A DNA stretch of 35,135 nucleotides from an uncultured Clostridium sp. (GTDB taxonomy: Bacteria; Bacillota; Clostridia; TANB77; CAG-508), in contig CANSOY010000010.1 of the NCBI GenBank assembly GCA_947648765.1, positions 1-35,135 of the forward strand, read 5' to 3'. Shown here piece by piece: positions 1 to 8,014 of this stretch. A program made the position numbers and the translations under genes. A model generated the notes under the pieces. That model made no database searches. It saw nothing but the letters and a program-made list of their open reading frames with translations, and was not told the DNA's origin. Each line of letters opens with the position of its first letter. Within the stretch, counting starts at the first letter, position 1.

Positions 1-1231
1 ACAGGAGAAGTAGAGATAGCCAACAATGGAACAATCCAAATACAAGCAGATGGAACATGGACGATAACATCGTATAGCTACGACAGGTCTGGAAGAAAGT
101 CTGCAGTAAGTGGAAGTTTAGTATTTACAAGAGATACTGTAAAACCAGTAATAAATAGTTTGAGCATGGGGGATGCATTAACATTTACAAGTGCTACTGG
201 TAGTGGAACAGCAACAGTTAGCGCGAGCGATACACTCAGCGGAATTGGGACGACAAGCTCAACTTATCAATTCTATCTAGGAAGTACATTAAAATCTAAT
301 CAAGCAAGTAATTCTTATGCATATACAGGAATAAATAAAGATAATATGCCTAAGGTAATTGTAAAAGATAAAGCAGGAAATGTAAGCGATGAAAGAACAT
401 TAGATAAAGTAAAAATAGTGAATTTTGAATATGCAGGAGCAATACAATCTTGGAAAATTCCTATTACGGGAACTTATAAGTTAGAAGTATGGGGAGCGCA
501 AGGCGGGACAAACCGAGGCGCTTACCCAGGAGGGTATGGCGGTTATGCTTATGGGGAGAAGAATATAACTAAAAATACTGCTCTGTACGTTGGAGTTGGT
601 GGCGGTCGGAGGTAGAGGTATAGCAGGATTTAATGGCGGAGCGGCTCCGAGGTCTAACACGGGAGGAGGTGGCGGTGCCTCGCATATTGCTATATACGAC
701 GGGATACTGCAAAACCTTGTTGGACAGCAGGATGGTGTGCTCCTAGTTGCAGGAGGAGGAGGAGGGGTTCATGGGTATGGGAGATGCCGAGAAGTTGGTC
801 ATGGGGGAGGATATGTAGGTTCTACGGGCGTTGGTTATCGTACTTCAGACACGTGTACTGGAGGAACGCAAACTGCTGGAGGTGTAAGCAATAGGCGTAG
901 TGGTGCTAGTGGTTCATTTGGACTAGGAGGTACTGATTCTAGAGCCTACTCTTCAGGTGGAGGTGGTGGATGGTATGGAGGAGCTGCAGGATATAGTTAT
1001 TCTTCTAGTAGTACTACAGGTACAACTAACCATTACACTGCTTGTGGAGGTGGTGGCTCAGGATATTTTGCTACAAGTATCTCTAATGGATGCATGTATA
1101 GTTATAATACAACATTTACTTCAAATGAGACAGCAACCAAAACAGTATCGACATCGAATGTATCAGAAACTCCAACATCAGGTTATGCAAAACAAGGCAA
1201 TGGTTATGCAAGAATAACCTTAATAGAATAA
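1..1231 (+). CDS. Secreted glycine-rich surface protein, 3' part, joined by a +1 shift at CGG 607
   Basis: The gene enters from before the window and reads open from base 1. The first ~140 residues look like an Ig-like bacterial surface repeat (DGTWT, DTVKPVI, DKAGNVSDE). From about base 421 a PF12810-type glycine-rich domain follows (NFEYAGAIQSW, GTYKLEVWGAQGG, LYVGVGG). Frame 1 stops at 613-615, but the same domain continues without a gap in frame 2 (GRGIAGFNGG, TGGGGGASHIA, LLVAGGGGG) to TAA at 1229-1231. Frame 2 has a stop at 566-568, so the shift must lie in 569-613; the only in-frame CGG there is 607-609. The joined part is about 409 residues. No C-terminal anchor or LPXTG is seen. Function is probably cell-surface or matrix; the specific role is unknown. 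Confidence 0.8.
607..610 (+). other. Putative +1 frameshift site CGGA in the glycine-rich protein
   Basis: In-frame CGG is followed by A. Reading CGGA as one codon, or skipping C and reading GGA, joins YVGVGGG to GRGIAGFNGG. Unshifted reading stops two codons later. No homopolymer lies here. Confidence 0.75.
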
Positions 1232-1245
1232 AAGGTAATACCTTT

Positions 1246-1280
1246 AAGAACTTCACAAATTCTGTGAGGTTCTTTCTTTT
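1246..1280 (+). terminator. Rho-independent terminator of the glycine-rich protein gene
   Basis: A 12-bp stem (1246-1257 with 1263-1274, one G-T pair) with a 5-nt loop is followed by a T-rich tail. It starts 15 bases after the stop codon. Confidence 0.85.
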
Positions 1281-1282
1281 CC

Positions 1283-1311
1283 TTGCTCTTTTAGTGGAAT
1301 TGTAGTACAAT
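1283..1311 (+). promoter_or_regulatory. Promoter of ymdB
   Basis: TTGCTC (1283-1288), 17-bp spacer, TACAAT (1306-1311). It lies between the upstream terminator and the ymdB ribosome binding site. Confidence 0.55.
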
Positions 1312-1335
1312 AGATAGGTATTAGGAGGTGCGAGA

Positions 1336-2103
1336 ATGAAAGTTCTAGCAGTAGGAGATATTGTAGGAGAGAATGGTCTTGAGAAATTGAAAAAAACATT
1401 ACCAGATATTGTAGAGTCTGAAAATATAGATTTTGTGATTGTGAATGCAGAAAATTCTGCAGGAGGGATGGGGATTACTAAGCAAATTTTCCAAGATCTA
1501 TTGGCATTAAAGGTTGATGCTATTACCATGGGAAATCATACATGGGGGAAGAAAGATATTTTTTCTTTTATCGACCACAAAACTATGATACGCCCAGCCA
1601 ACTATTCCAAAGGTGTAGTAGGAAAAGGCTATCGTATATTTGAGTGCAAAGGCAAGAGAATTGCTGTTATCAACCTAATTGGTCGAACGGATATGAATGT
1701 CCTATCAGAAAATCCATTTTTAGTGGTAGACGATATTCTAAAAGAAGTGGTTGCCGACTATATTTTCGTGGATTTCCACGCAGAAGCGACGGCAGAAAAA
1801 ATTGCCATGAAATATTACCTAGATGGCAGGGTAAATGTTGTATTTGGAACTCATACGCATGTGCAAACAGCAGACGAAGAAATTACCGAAAATGGTATGG
1901 GCTACATCACAGATATTGGAATGACAGGACCTGTAAAATCTGTGATTGGGATGGATGTTAGTGCATCTATTAAGCGTTTTGTTACCTCTTTACCAGAACG
2001 ATACAAATTAGCAGAAGGCAAATGCGAATTAAATGGTTGTATTTTTGAAATAGATGACGAAAATGGTCGAACCAAGAAAGTGATAAGGCTAAATCGTATG
2101 TAA
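1336..2103 (+). CDS. ymdB: YmdB family metallophosphoesterase
   Basis: 255 residues, the usual size of the TIGR00282/YmdB family. Dinuclear metal motifs are in order: VGDIVGENG near residue 7, NAENSAGG near 39, GNHTWGKKDI near 66, DFHAEATAEK near 148 and GTHTHVQTADEE near 173. B. subtilis YmdB is a cyclic-nucleotide phosphodiesterase that influences biofilm and motility decisions and belongs to the rny-ymdB-spoVS neighbourhood; here spoVS also follows. AGGAGG sits just before the ATG at 1336. No in-frame CGG is present. The exact physiological substrate here is not visible. Confidence 0.93.
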   Translation: MKVLAVGDIVGENGLEKLKKTLPDIVESENIDFVIVNAENSAGGMGITKQIFQDLLALKVDAITMGNHTWGKKDIFSFIDHKTMIRPANYSKGVVGKGYRIFECKGKRIAVINLIGRTDMNVLSENPFLVVDDILKEVVADYIFVDFHAEATAEKIAMKYYLDGRVNVVFGTHTHVQTADEEITENGMGYITDIGMTGPVKSVIGMDVSASIKRFVTSLPERYKLAEGKCELNGCIFEIDDENGRTKKVIRLNRM

Positions 2104-2160
2104 TCCTAGAAAAATGTCGAAAATAGTCAACCAAAACTTCCAAAACTTACCAAAAAGATA

Positions 2161-2189
2161 TAGACAATCTCCAAATTTTGTAATATAAA
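2161..2189 (+). promoter_or_regulatory. Promoter of spoVS
   Basis: TAGACA (2161-2166), 17-bp spacer, TATAAA (2184-2189), about 45 bases before the spoVS start. B. subtilis spoVS is SigH-dependent, but no clear SigH box was recognised. Confidence 0.5.
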
Positions 2190-2233
2190 TAATGCGTAAC
2201 GAAAAGATACAAAAAAATTATAGGAGGCAAAAA

Positions 2234-2497
2234 ATGGAAATTTTGAAAATCTCATCAAAATCAAATCCTAATTCAGTAGCTGGAGCAATCGCTGGATTAG
2301 TGAAGGAAACAAGAAAAGCAGAAATGCAAGCAATCGGAGCAGGAGCACTCAATCAAGCAGTAAAAGCAATTGCAATCGCAAGAGGGTTTGTAGCGCCAAC
2401 AGGAGTAGATTTAGTCTGTATACCAGCATTTGCAGAAGTTCAGGTTGAAGGGGAGGACCGAACAGGCATTAAATTGATTGTTGAGTCAAGAAAATAA
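2234..2497 (+). CDS. spoVS: Stage V sporulation protein S
   Basis: 87 residues starting MEILKISSKSNPNSVAGAIA, nearly the length and sequence of B. subtilis SpoVS (86 residues). The conserved cores AIGAGALNQAVKAIAIARG and GVDLVCIPAF are present. SpoVS is a small Alba-like nucleic-acid-associated protein needed for progress through sporulation. The start at 2234 is chosen because TAGGAGG lies just upstream (2221-2227); an earlier in-frame ATG at 2192 lies next to the -10 box and is unlikely to be used. It is monocistronic between its own promoter and terminator. Confidence 0.96.
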   Translation: MEILKISSKSNPNSVAGAIAGLVKETRKAEMQAIGAGALNQAVKAIAIARGFVAPTGVDLVCIPAFAEVQVEGEDRTGIKLIVESRK

Positions 2498-2510
2498 AGA
2501 AAAAAGAGTA

Positions 2511-2539
2511 GGGGCATAGGAAAGTTATGTCCCTTTTTT
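2511..2539 (+). terminator. Terminator after spoVS
   Basis: GGGGCATA (2511-2518) pairs with TATGTCCC (2526-2533), followed by six T. Confidence 0.85.
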
Positions 2540-2551
2540 GTTGGGAAATGA

Positions 2552-2580
2552 TTGAAAAATTAGCAGAAATAAGATATGAT
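2552..2580 (+). promoter_or_regulatory. Promoter of the solute-binding protein gene
   Basis: TTGAAA (2552-2557), 17-bp spacer, TATGAT (2575-2580), about 25 bases before the ATG. Confidence 0.7.
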
Positions 2581-2605
2581 AAGGACATAGAAAAAGGAGA
2601 AAAAA

Positions 2606-4186
2606 ATGAAATCTTGGATTAAATATGGAATTGTGGTAGTTGTCATTGCCATTCTATTTTATACCGCGTATTTGGTATACAAAAGTAAGCAAAAGCCAGA
2701 AGAGCAATTACCAGTGGTAGTAGAGGAAGCAACGCCAGTGGAAAAGAAAAAACTAAGAATTGGAATTGCTGGTTTTGATACCATCAATCCGCTTGTGAGT
2801 AAAAACAAAGAAGTATTGCAAATGGCAAACTTAATTTATGAACCATTGGTACGTGTTACTGAAGATTACCGTACAGAGTTGTGCTTAGCAAAGGAAATCT
2901 CTCGTGCGGACGCAATGACTTACTTGGTAAAACTAGAGAATAACGTAAAATGGCAAGATAATACCCCTTTTGAGGCACAGGACGTGCAATTTACCATTGA
3001 CCGCTTAAAAGAAGGAAAAAGTATCTATTCGTACAATGCAGAAGGGATTGCCAGTGTAGAGGTAATTGATAAAACAACACTGAAAATCCATCTCAATAAC
3101 CCAGTATCTCATTTTGAATACAATTTAGCATTTCCAATTCTCTCTCATGCACAGTATGCAGAAGAAGATTTTTGGTCATCGAGCAAAACACCAATCGGAA
3201 CAGGGGAGTTCCGTATTGCGAGTTTAGAAACTTCGGGAATGGAATTGAAACGAAATGAGAATTACCGCAAAAAGGAAAACTCGAATTTAGACCAAATCAA
3301 TGTATCCTTTTTTGGCTCAATGGGAGAAGTATACAATAGTTTCAAAATGGGAAATATTGATTTCTTTGGAACACGCAACCGTGAAATTGAAGAATATATT
3401 GGAACCATGGGCTATGTCAAAAAAGAATACAAAGGAAGAGAGTTTGATTTTCTTGCCATTAACCATGAAAACCTAGCTTTAAATTGTCTAGAGGTAAGAC
3501 AAGCCATTCAATATGCGATAGACAAAAATAACATGTTATCGAGTGTACTCAATAACAAAGGTTATGTTGCAGACTTTCCTTTGGATTATGGTTGTTATCT
3601 TTACAAAGATGGCAGTATGGGAGCAGATTACAACACTGAAAAGGCAAAGCAAGTATTGGTTGAAAACGGTTGGGAATATAAGAATAACCGTTGGCAAAAA
3701 CTAATTGACCGCAGAAATGTGCGTCTAGATTTTGACCTAGTGGTATGGAAAGATAATGGAGAGCGATTAAAAGCAGCTGAAATTATCCAAGAGCAACTAC
3801 AAGCTATTGGAATTAAGGTAACACTTCGTAAAGTGAACAATGACCAATATAACAGTTGCTTGCAGAGAAAGAGTTATGATTTAATGGTATCTGGCGTGTA
3901 CAATTCCTATAGTCCAGAATTGGACTATTTCCTAGGCGAAGGCAATATTGAAAACTATATTAACACAGAAGTAACTACCTTACTTAGTGAAATGCAAAAT
4001 ATTACAGATGCCAAATTATTACAAGAAAAAATGAACCGCGTGGTAGAAATTTGTAAGCAAGAAGTACCTTGGATTGGCTTGTATCGTAGCCAAAATCAAG
4101 TGATTTATAGTACGAGTGTGATGGGAAATATCACGCCAAATAACTATAACTATTTCTACGGTATCAATAGTTGGGTACGTAGATAA
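2606..4186 (+). CDS. Family 5 (peptide/oligopeptide type) extracellular solute-binding protein, membrane anchored
   Basis: 526 residues of the SBP_bac_5/OppA fold. One transmembrane segment near residues 7-26 (WIKYGIVVVVIAILFYTAY) is followed by a linker and the periplasmic-type binding domain (LRIGIAGFDTINPL, NLIYEPLVRV, IGTGEFRI, VRQAIQYAIDKNNML). There is no lipobox cysteine, so it is held by an uncleaved N-terminal helix and not by a lipid. No permease or ATPase gene is adjacent, so it may serve a transporter encoded elsewhere or act as a sensor. AAGGAG precedes the ATG at 2606. The ligand cannot be told. Confidence 0.88.
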   Translation: MKSWIKYGIVVVVIAILFYTAYLVYKSKQKPEEQLPVVVEEATPVEKKKLRIGIAGFDTINPLVSKNKEVLQMANLIYEPLVRVTEDYRTELCLAKEISRADAMTYLVKLENNVKWQDNTPFEAQDVQFTIDRLKEGKSIYSYNAEGIASVEVIDKTTLKIHLNNPVSHFEYNLAFPILSHAQYAEEDFWSSSKTPIGTGEFRIASLETSGMELKRNENYRKKENSNLDQINVSFFGSMGEVYNSFKMGNIDFFGTRNREIEEYIGTMGYVKKEYKGREFDFLAINHENLALNCLEVRQAIQYAIDKNNMLSSVLNNKGYVADFPLDYGCYLYKDGSMGADYNTEKAKQVLVENGWEYKNNRWQKLIDRRNVRLDFDLVVWKDNGERLKAAEIIQEQLQAIGIKVTLRKVNNDQYNSCLQRKSYDLMVSGVYNSYSPELDYFLGEGNIENYINTEVTTLLSEMQNITDAKLLQEKMNRVVEICKQEVPWIGLYRSQNQVIYSTSVMGNITPNNYNYFYGINSWVRR

Positions 4187-4216
4187 AAAATTTTTTGAAA
4201 AAAAAGAAAAAAGTTC

Positions 4217-4244
4217 TTGACAAAAGAAAAATTAACGATATAAT
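4217..4244 (+). promoter_or_regulatory. Promoter of recA
   Basis: TTGACA (4217-4222), 16-bp spacer, TATAAT (4239-4244): consensus hexamers. Confidence 0.85.
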
Positions 4245-4251
4245 GAAAATA

Positions 4252-4265
4252 CAAACAAATGTTTA
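4252..4265 (+). promoter_or_regulatory. Candidate LexA (SOS) box of recA
   Basis: AAAC-AAAT-GTTT matches the Gram-positive consensus CGAACRNRYGTTYC at 12 of 14 positions and lies 8 bases after the -10 box, where LexA binding would block initiation or escape. The two mismatches weaken the G/C ends. Confidence 0.55.
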
Positions 4266-4280
4266 TAGGAGGAACAAAAA

Positions 4281-5345
4281 ATGAGTTTTGATAACCCAGA
4301 AAAGAGAAAAGCAATTGAAGCAGCATTAGGACAAATTGAAAAACAATTCGGCAAAGGGTCTGTTATGAAATTAGGAGATGTTGGAACCATGAATGTAGAG
4401 GCAATTCCAACAGGAGCATTAAGCCTAGACATTGCACTAGGAATTGGTGGTATTCCAAGAGGAAGAATTGTAGAAATTTATGGACCAGAATCTTCTGGAA
4501 AAACAACCCTTGCTTTACATATGATTGCAGAAGCACAAAAAATGGGAGGAGAGGCAGCTTTTGTTGACGCAGAACATGCCCTAGACCCCGTGTATGCAAA
4601 ACACTTAGGTGTCAATATTGATAATCTAATTGTATCTCAACCAGATACAGGAGAACAAGCACTTGAAATTGCAGAAGCACTAGTTCGAAGCGGTGCAATT
4701 GATGTGATTGTTGTAGACTCTGTTGCAGCATTAGTACCAAAGGCAGAAATTGATGGCGACATGGGAGACTCTCATATTGGTTTACAAGCAAGATTGATGT
4801 CCCAAGCGCTTCGTAAATTAGCAGGTGCAATCAATAAATCCAATTCCGTTATTATCTTTATTAACCAATTAAGAGAAAAAGTTGGGGTTATGTTTGGAAA
4901 CCCAGAAACAACAGCTGGTGGACGAGCATTAAAATACTATGCATCCGTTCGTTTGGATATTCGTAAAATTGAAAATCTAAAACAAGATGGAGAAGTGGTT
5001 GGAAACCGTGCAAGAGTAAAAGTAGTAAAGAACAAAGTAGCACCACCTTTCCGTGAGGCTGAATTTGATATTGTATACGGAAAAGGAATTTCCAAATCCG
5101 GCAATATTTTAGACCTAGCCGTAAACTTAGACATTATTGAAAAAAGCGGTTCTTGGTTTAGTTATAACGGAGATCGTATTGGACAAGGTAGAGAAAATGT
5201 GAAGAAATACCTAGAAGAAAATCCAAAAATGATGGAAGAAGTCGAGAAGAAAGTTCGAGATAACTTCAACCAAGCATTTGAAAAAAGCCTAGGGGATGAA
5301 GAAGTAGACGAAGAACAAGAAACCGAACCAGAAGAAGAGGAATAA
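4281..5345 (+). CDS. recA: Recombinase RecA
   Basis: 354 residues, full length. It forms ATP-dependent filaments on single-stranded DNA for recombination and stimulates LexA self-cleavage. Walker A GPESSGKT is at residues 68-75; the [19 protein letters not shown] region, the loop-2 region ([18 protein letters not shown]) and an acidic C-terminal tail are all present. TAGGAGG precedes the ATG. First gene of a compact recA-recX-scpA run: recX starts 2 bases after the stop. Confidence 0.99.
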   Translation: MSFDNPEKRKAIEAALGQIEKQFGKGSVMKLGDVGTMNVEAIPTGALSLDIALGIGGIPRGRIVEIYGPESSGKTTLALHMIAEAQKMGGEAAFVDAEHALDPVYAKHLGVNIDNLIVSQPDTGEQALEIAEALVRSGAIDVIVVDSVAALVPKAEIDGDMGDSHIGLQARLMSQALRKLAGAINKSNSVIIFINQLREKVGVMFGNPETTAGGRALKYYASVRLDIRKIENLKQDGEVVGNRARVKVVKNKVAPPFREAEFDIVYGKGISKSGNILDLAVNLDIIEKSGSWFSYNGDRIGQGRENVKKYLEENPKMMEEVEKKVRDNFNQAFEKSLGDEEVDEEQETEPEEEE

Positions 5346-5347
5346 AA

Positions 5348-5800
5348 TTGTATACGATTGAAGAATTTGATAATTGTAAAACAAAAGTCCTAAAATATGT
5401 GTTGTATAAAAAAAGAACGGAACGAGAAATTAGGCAAAAATTCTCCAATACTTATGAGGAAAATTTGCTAGAAGACGTGATTGCAGACTTGAAAGAAAAT
5501 GGATATGTTGGCGACACGATTTATATACAAAGGGCCATAAACGAATTTATGGCTCTGCATAATCTTTCCAAAAGAGAAATCCAGTACAAACTCTATGCAA
5601 AAGGAATTTCAAAGGAAGATTTCGACAATTTTCTTGAAAATAACCTTGACGAAATAGAGGAATATGAGGTACAATCAGCGAGTAAGATTTATCAAAAAAA
5701 GAGAGCAACGATGGAAAAAGAAGACATCCGCTCTTACTTGATAAAAAAGGGATACACAAAAGATGCAATTGATACAGCCTTGGCTGATGGAGGAGAGTAA
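5348..5800 (+). CDS. recX: RecA regulatory protein RecX
   Basis: 150 residues of the RecX family, three-helix repeats with signatures RTEREIRQK, VIADLKENGYVGD, LSKREIQYKL and IRSYLIKKGY. RecX binds RecA filaments and modulates their activity. The start is TTG at 5348, two bases after the recA stop, with a weak ribosome site inside the recA tail, which suggests translational coupling. The stop codon overlaps the scpA ATG by one base. Confidence 0.9.
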   Translation: MYTIEEFDNCKTKVLKYVLYKKRTEREIRQKFSNTYEENLLEDVIADLKENGYVGDTIYIQRAINEFMALHNLSKREIQYKLYAKGISKEDFDNFLENNLDEIEEYEVQSASKIYQKKRATMEKEDIRSYLIKKGYTKDAIDTALADGGE

Positions 5801-6552
5801 TGCAGAACGTTCTAACACTGGAAACAAACAAATATGCAATCAAATTAGATAATTTTGAAGGACCACTTGACCTGTTATGTCATTTGATTGATAAAAATAA
5901 AATGAATATAACCGATATCAATTTGAGTGAAATAACAGACCAATATATGGAAATCTTAAATGAGATGGAAAAAATGAACTTAGAAATCGCAAGTGAATTT
6001 CTAGTAATGGCTTCCACTCTTTTATATATTAAGTCCAAAAATCTATTACCAGTCGAAGCAGAGGACGAGTCTGAATTAACCGAAGAAGAGTTATTGAGAA
6101 GAATTGTAGAATACAAAAAATACAAAGAGATTACCAAAACATTTCGTGAACAAATGCAACTTTACGCAGGAAGATGTTTCAAGAAACCAGATGAGGTAGA
6201 ACTTCCGAAGCAAAAACTCGAAAAGAATTATGATAAAGACCTATTGTCCACGATGTATGCAGAACTTGTGGAAAGAAATGCACAAAAAATGAACCAAAAT
6301 GCAAAAAACATCGAAAGAATTTCCCTTACGGAGACCTATTCCGTAGGAGATAAAGTAAAGGAAATGTTTCGTGAGTTAATTCGCAAAAAGAAATTTGTAT
6401 TTAATTCTCTTTTCTCCATTCAAAAATGCAATCGAGCAGAAGTGGTAACTGCTTTTTCTGGCGTTCTAGAAATGTCTAGAAGAAGCAAAGTCGTAACCAA
6501 GCAAGACGAAACCTTTGGAGATATTTTAGTAGAAAAACCAGAACGAAAATAG
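5800..6552 (+). CDS. scpA: Segregation and condensation protein A
   Basis: 250 residues, the usual kleisin length. The N-terminal signature (KLDNFEGPLDLLCHLIDKNK) and the C-terminal winged-helix part (VVTAFSGVLEMSRR) are both present. ScpA bridges the SMC dimer and binds ScpB in chromosome condensation. It overlaps recX by one base (TAATG). The usual partner gene scpB is not next to it; DUF2953 follows. Confidence 0.95.
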   Translation: MQNVLTLETNKYAIKLDNFEGPLDLLCHLIDKNKMNITDINLSEITDQYMEILNEMEKMNLEIASEFLVMASTLLYIKSKNLLPVEAEDESELTEEELLRRIVEYKKYKEITKTFREQMQLYAGRCFKKPDEVELPKQKLEKNYDKDLLSTMYAELVERNAQKMNQNAKNIERISLTETYSVGDKVKEMFRELIRKKKFVFNSLFSIQKCNRAEVVTAFSGVLEMSRRSKVVTKQDETFGDILVEKPERK

Positions 6553-6606
6553 AATAAAAGAAATAAAATCGTAAAAAATAGTAACAAAGCGAAACGAGGT
6601 GAAGCA

Positions 6607-7258
6607 ATGTTACTATTTTTTTTCGGTTTAACCATTTTCTTTTTGGCTCTTTTTCTTACTATGGGAAATCTCCAAATCCGATTCGAAAACTTTTCCAAAC
6701 AAAGTGAGCAAAAGATAAAGACTAAAACGGCTACTGTGAAAGTAGGAATTCTCTTGGGAGAAACCGTCAAACTTCGGAGAAATCCATGTGCAAGAAAAAG
6801 GTGTGTTACTCCATCAAAAATTGTGGCAAAAATTCCAAACGGTTATGAAAGAGAAAGAGTGGGAACAAAAGTGGAAGCAAGATATCAAGGAAATTGCCAA
6901 AGAAGAGCGAAAAGAACTCTTAAAAGAAATTTTGAATACTAGAAAAAATCCAATTAAAATCCGAAAACTTGACTTACAAATGCAAGTAGGAACAGGAGAT
7001 GCTATTCTAACCAGTTATACAGTCGCTATTCTCTCTACTTTAATGAGTATCGTACTAACGGTATGGGGAAAAGAAAAATGGAGAAAAGATTACCAATTTG
7101 CTTTTTTACCGAATTACCAAGATAAACTTTTCTATTCCATCAATATCTCAACAACTGTTCAAATTCGTATCTGGGAATTACTGCATATTCTGTGGTTTGT
7201 GTTTCGCTGGAAAAAGAGCAAAGCGAAAGCAAAGAAAGAACCTGTACTAGTAAACTAG
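6607..7258 (+). CDS. DUF2953 (YtfI-like) membrane-associated protein, joined by a +1 shift at CGG 6775
   Basis: About 216 residues when joined. Frame 1 gives an N-terminal hydrophobic helix (LLFFFGLTIFFLALFLTM) and a short region to VKVGILLGETVKL. Frame 2 continues with EIHVQEKGVLLHQK and the DUF2953 core (IRKLDLQMQVGTGDAILTSY, TVAILSTLMSIVL), ending in a basic tail. The frame-1 CGG at codon 57 (6775-6777) lies at the join; frame 2 is closed by a stop at 6743-6745. GAGGTGA precedes the ATG. B. subtilis ytfI (DUF2953) is likewise next to ytfJ. Without the shift a meaningless basic tail would end at 6942. Function is unknown, probably sporulation related. Confidence 0.8.
6775..6778 (+). other. 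Putative +1 frameshift site CGGA in the DUF2953 gene
   Basis: Codon 57 of the frame opened at 6607. Four-base reading or a skipped C places GAA ATC CAT GTG (EIHV) in frame with the conserved DUF2953 core. Confidence 0.7.
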
Positions 7259-7336
7259 AAATGTTTTGAAAAAAAGAATAAAACGAGAAAAATGGTACAT
7301 ATTAGAAGTATCGATAAAGAAAAAGGAGAGATGAAA

Positions 7337-7984
7337 ATGAGCAGTGAACAACACCCGATTGAAGGACTTATGACAACAGCAATGAATAGTATTCAAGATA
7401 TGATTGATGTGAATACCATTATTGGAGAACCGATTGAAACTTCCAATAATATTGTTATTATTCCAATCTCCAAAGTTGGTTTTGGGTTTGCGGCAGGTGG
7501 AAGTGAATTCAAAGGAGAAACCGTTGATGAATATACCAGAAAAGAAAAAGAAGAGGCCATTCAGTATCGCTTGCCTTTCGGAGGAGGTAGTGGAGCAGGG
7601 GTCAACATTACCCCAATCGCATTTTTAGTCATTCAACCGAACAATGTCCGTTTACTTCCAGTCAGCCATGGTTCTGCAATGGATAAACTACTCGACTATA
7701 TGCCAGATTTAATGGATAAACTAAATAGCATTGCGAACCGAACCATCCAAAACAAAAAAGAAGAAAAAATGCAAGCCTTAAAATGTGCGGAGAAAAAAAG
7801 GCAACAAGAGGAAAAAGAGCAAAAAGAAGAAAAAGTAATCAAAGAAGTACGAGAGGAAACAAATTTGGGGCCAATTAAGACAAGAAGAGTCAAAAAAGAA
7901 AGCAAAAATTATGAAGTAGAGTATGACGAAACTGGTTTACCAGAACAAGAAGAGGAATATACCGAAAACGATTATGATGACTAA
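7337..7984 (+). CDS. ytfJ: YtfJ/GerW family sporulation protein
   Basis: 215 residues. The family core spans roughly residues 5-130: HPIEGLMTTAMNSIQDMID, TIIGEPIETSNN, IPISKVGFGFAAGGSEF and GSGAGVNITPIAFLVI. A highly charged Glu/Lys tail follows. YtfJ/GerW is made in the forespore in Bacillus and affects germination. The start at 7337 is chosen because AGGAG (7324-7328) is 8 bases upstream; an ATG at 7331 is too close to it. The gene converges on the carboxypeptidase gene, with a shared terminator. Confidence 0.92.
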   Translation: MSSEQHPIEGLMTTAMNSIQDMIDVNTIIGEPIETSNNIVIIPISKVGFGFAAGGSEFKGETVDEYTRKEKEEAIQYRLPFGGGSGAGVNITPIAFLVIQPNNVRLLPVSHGSAMDKLLDYMPDLMDKLNSIANRTIQNKKEEKMQALKCAEKKRQQEEKEQKEEKVIKEVREETNLGPIKTRRVKKESKNYEVEYDETGLPEQEEEYTENDYDD

Positions 7985-8014
7985 AAAATATCCACCGATT
8001 GGTGGATATTTTTT
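7983..8014. terminator. Bidirectional terminator between ytfJ and the carboxypeptidase gene
   Basis: A perfect 14-bp inverted repeat (7983-7996 with 8001-8014) with a GATT loop, A-run on one side and T-run on the other. It overlaps the stop codons of both converging genes. Confidence 0.9.

Noticed and set aside
2192-2233. Longer spoVS start at 2192
   Set aside because: It lies at the promoter and lacks a ribosome site; the known SpoVS N-terminus starts at 2234.
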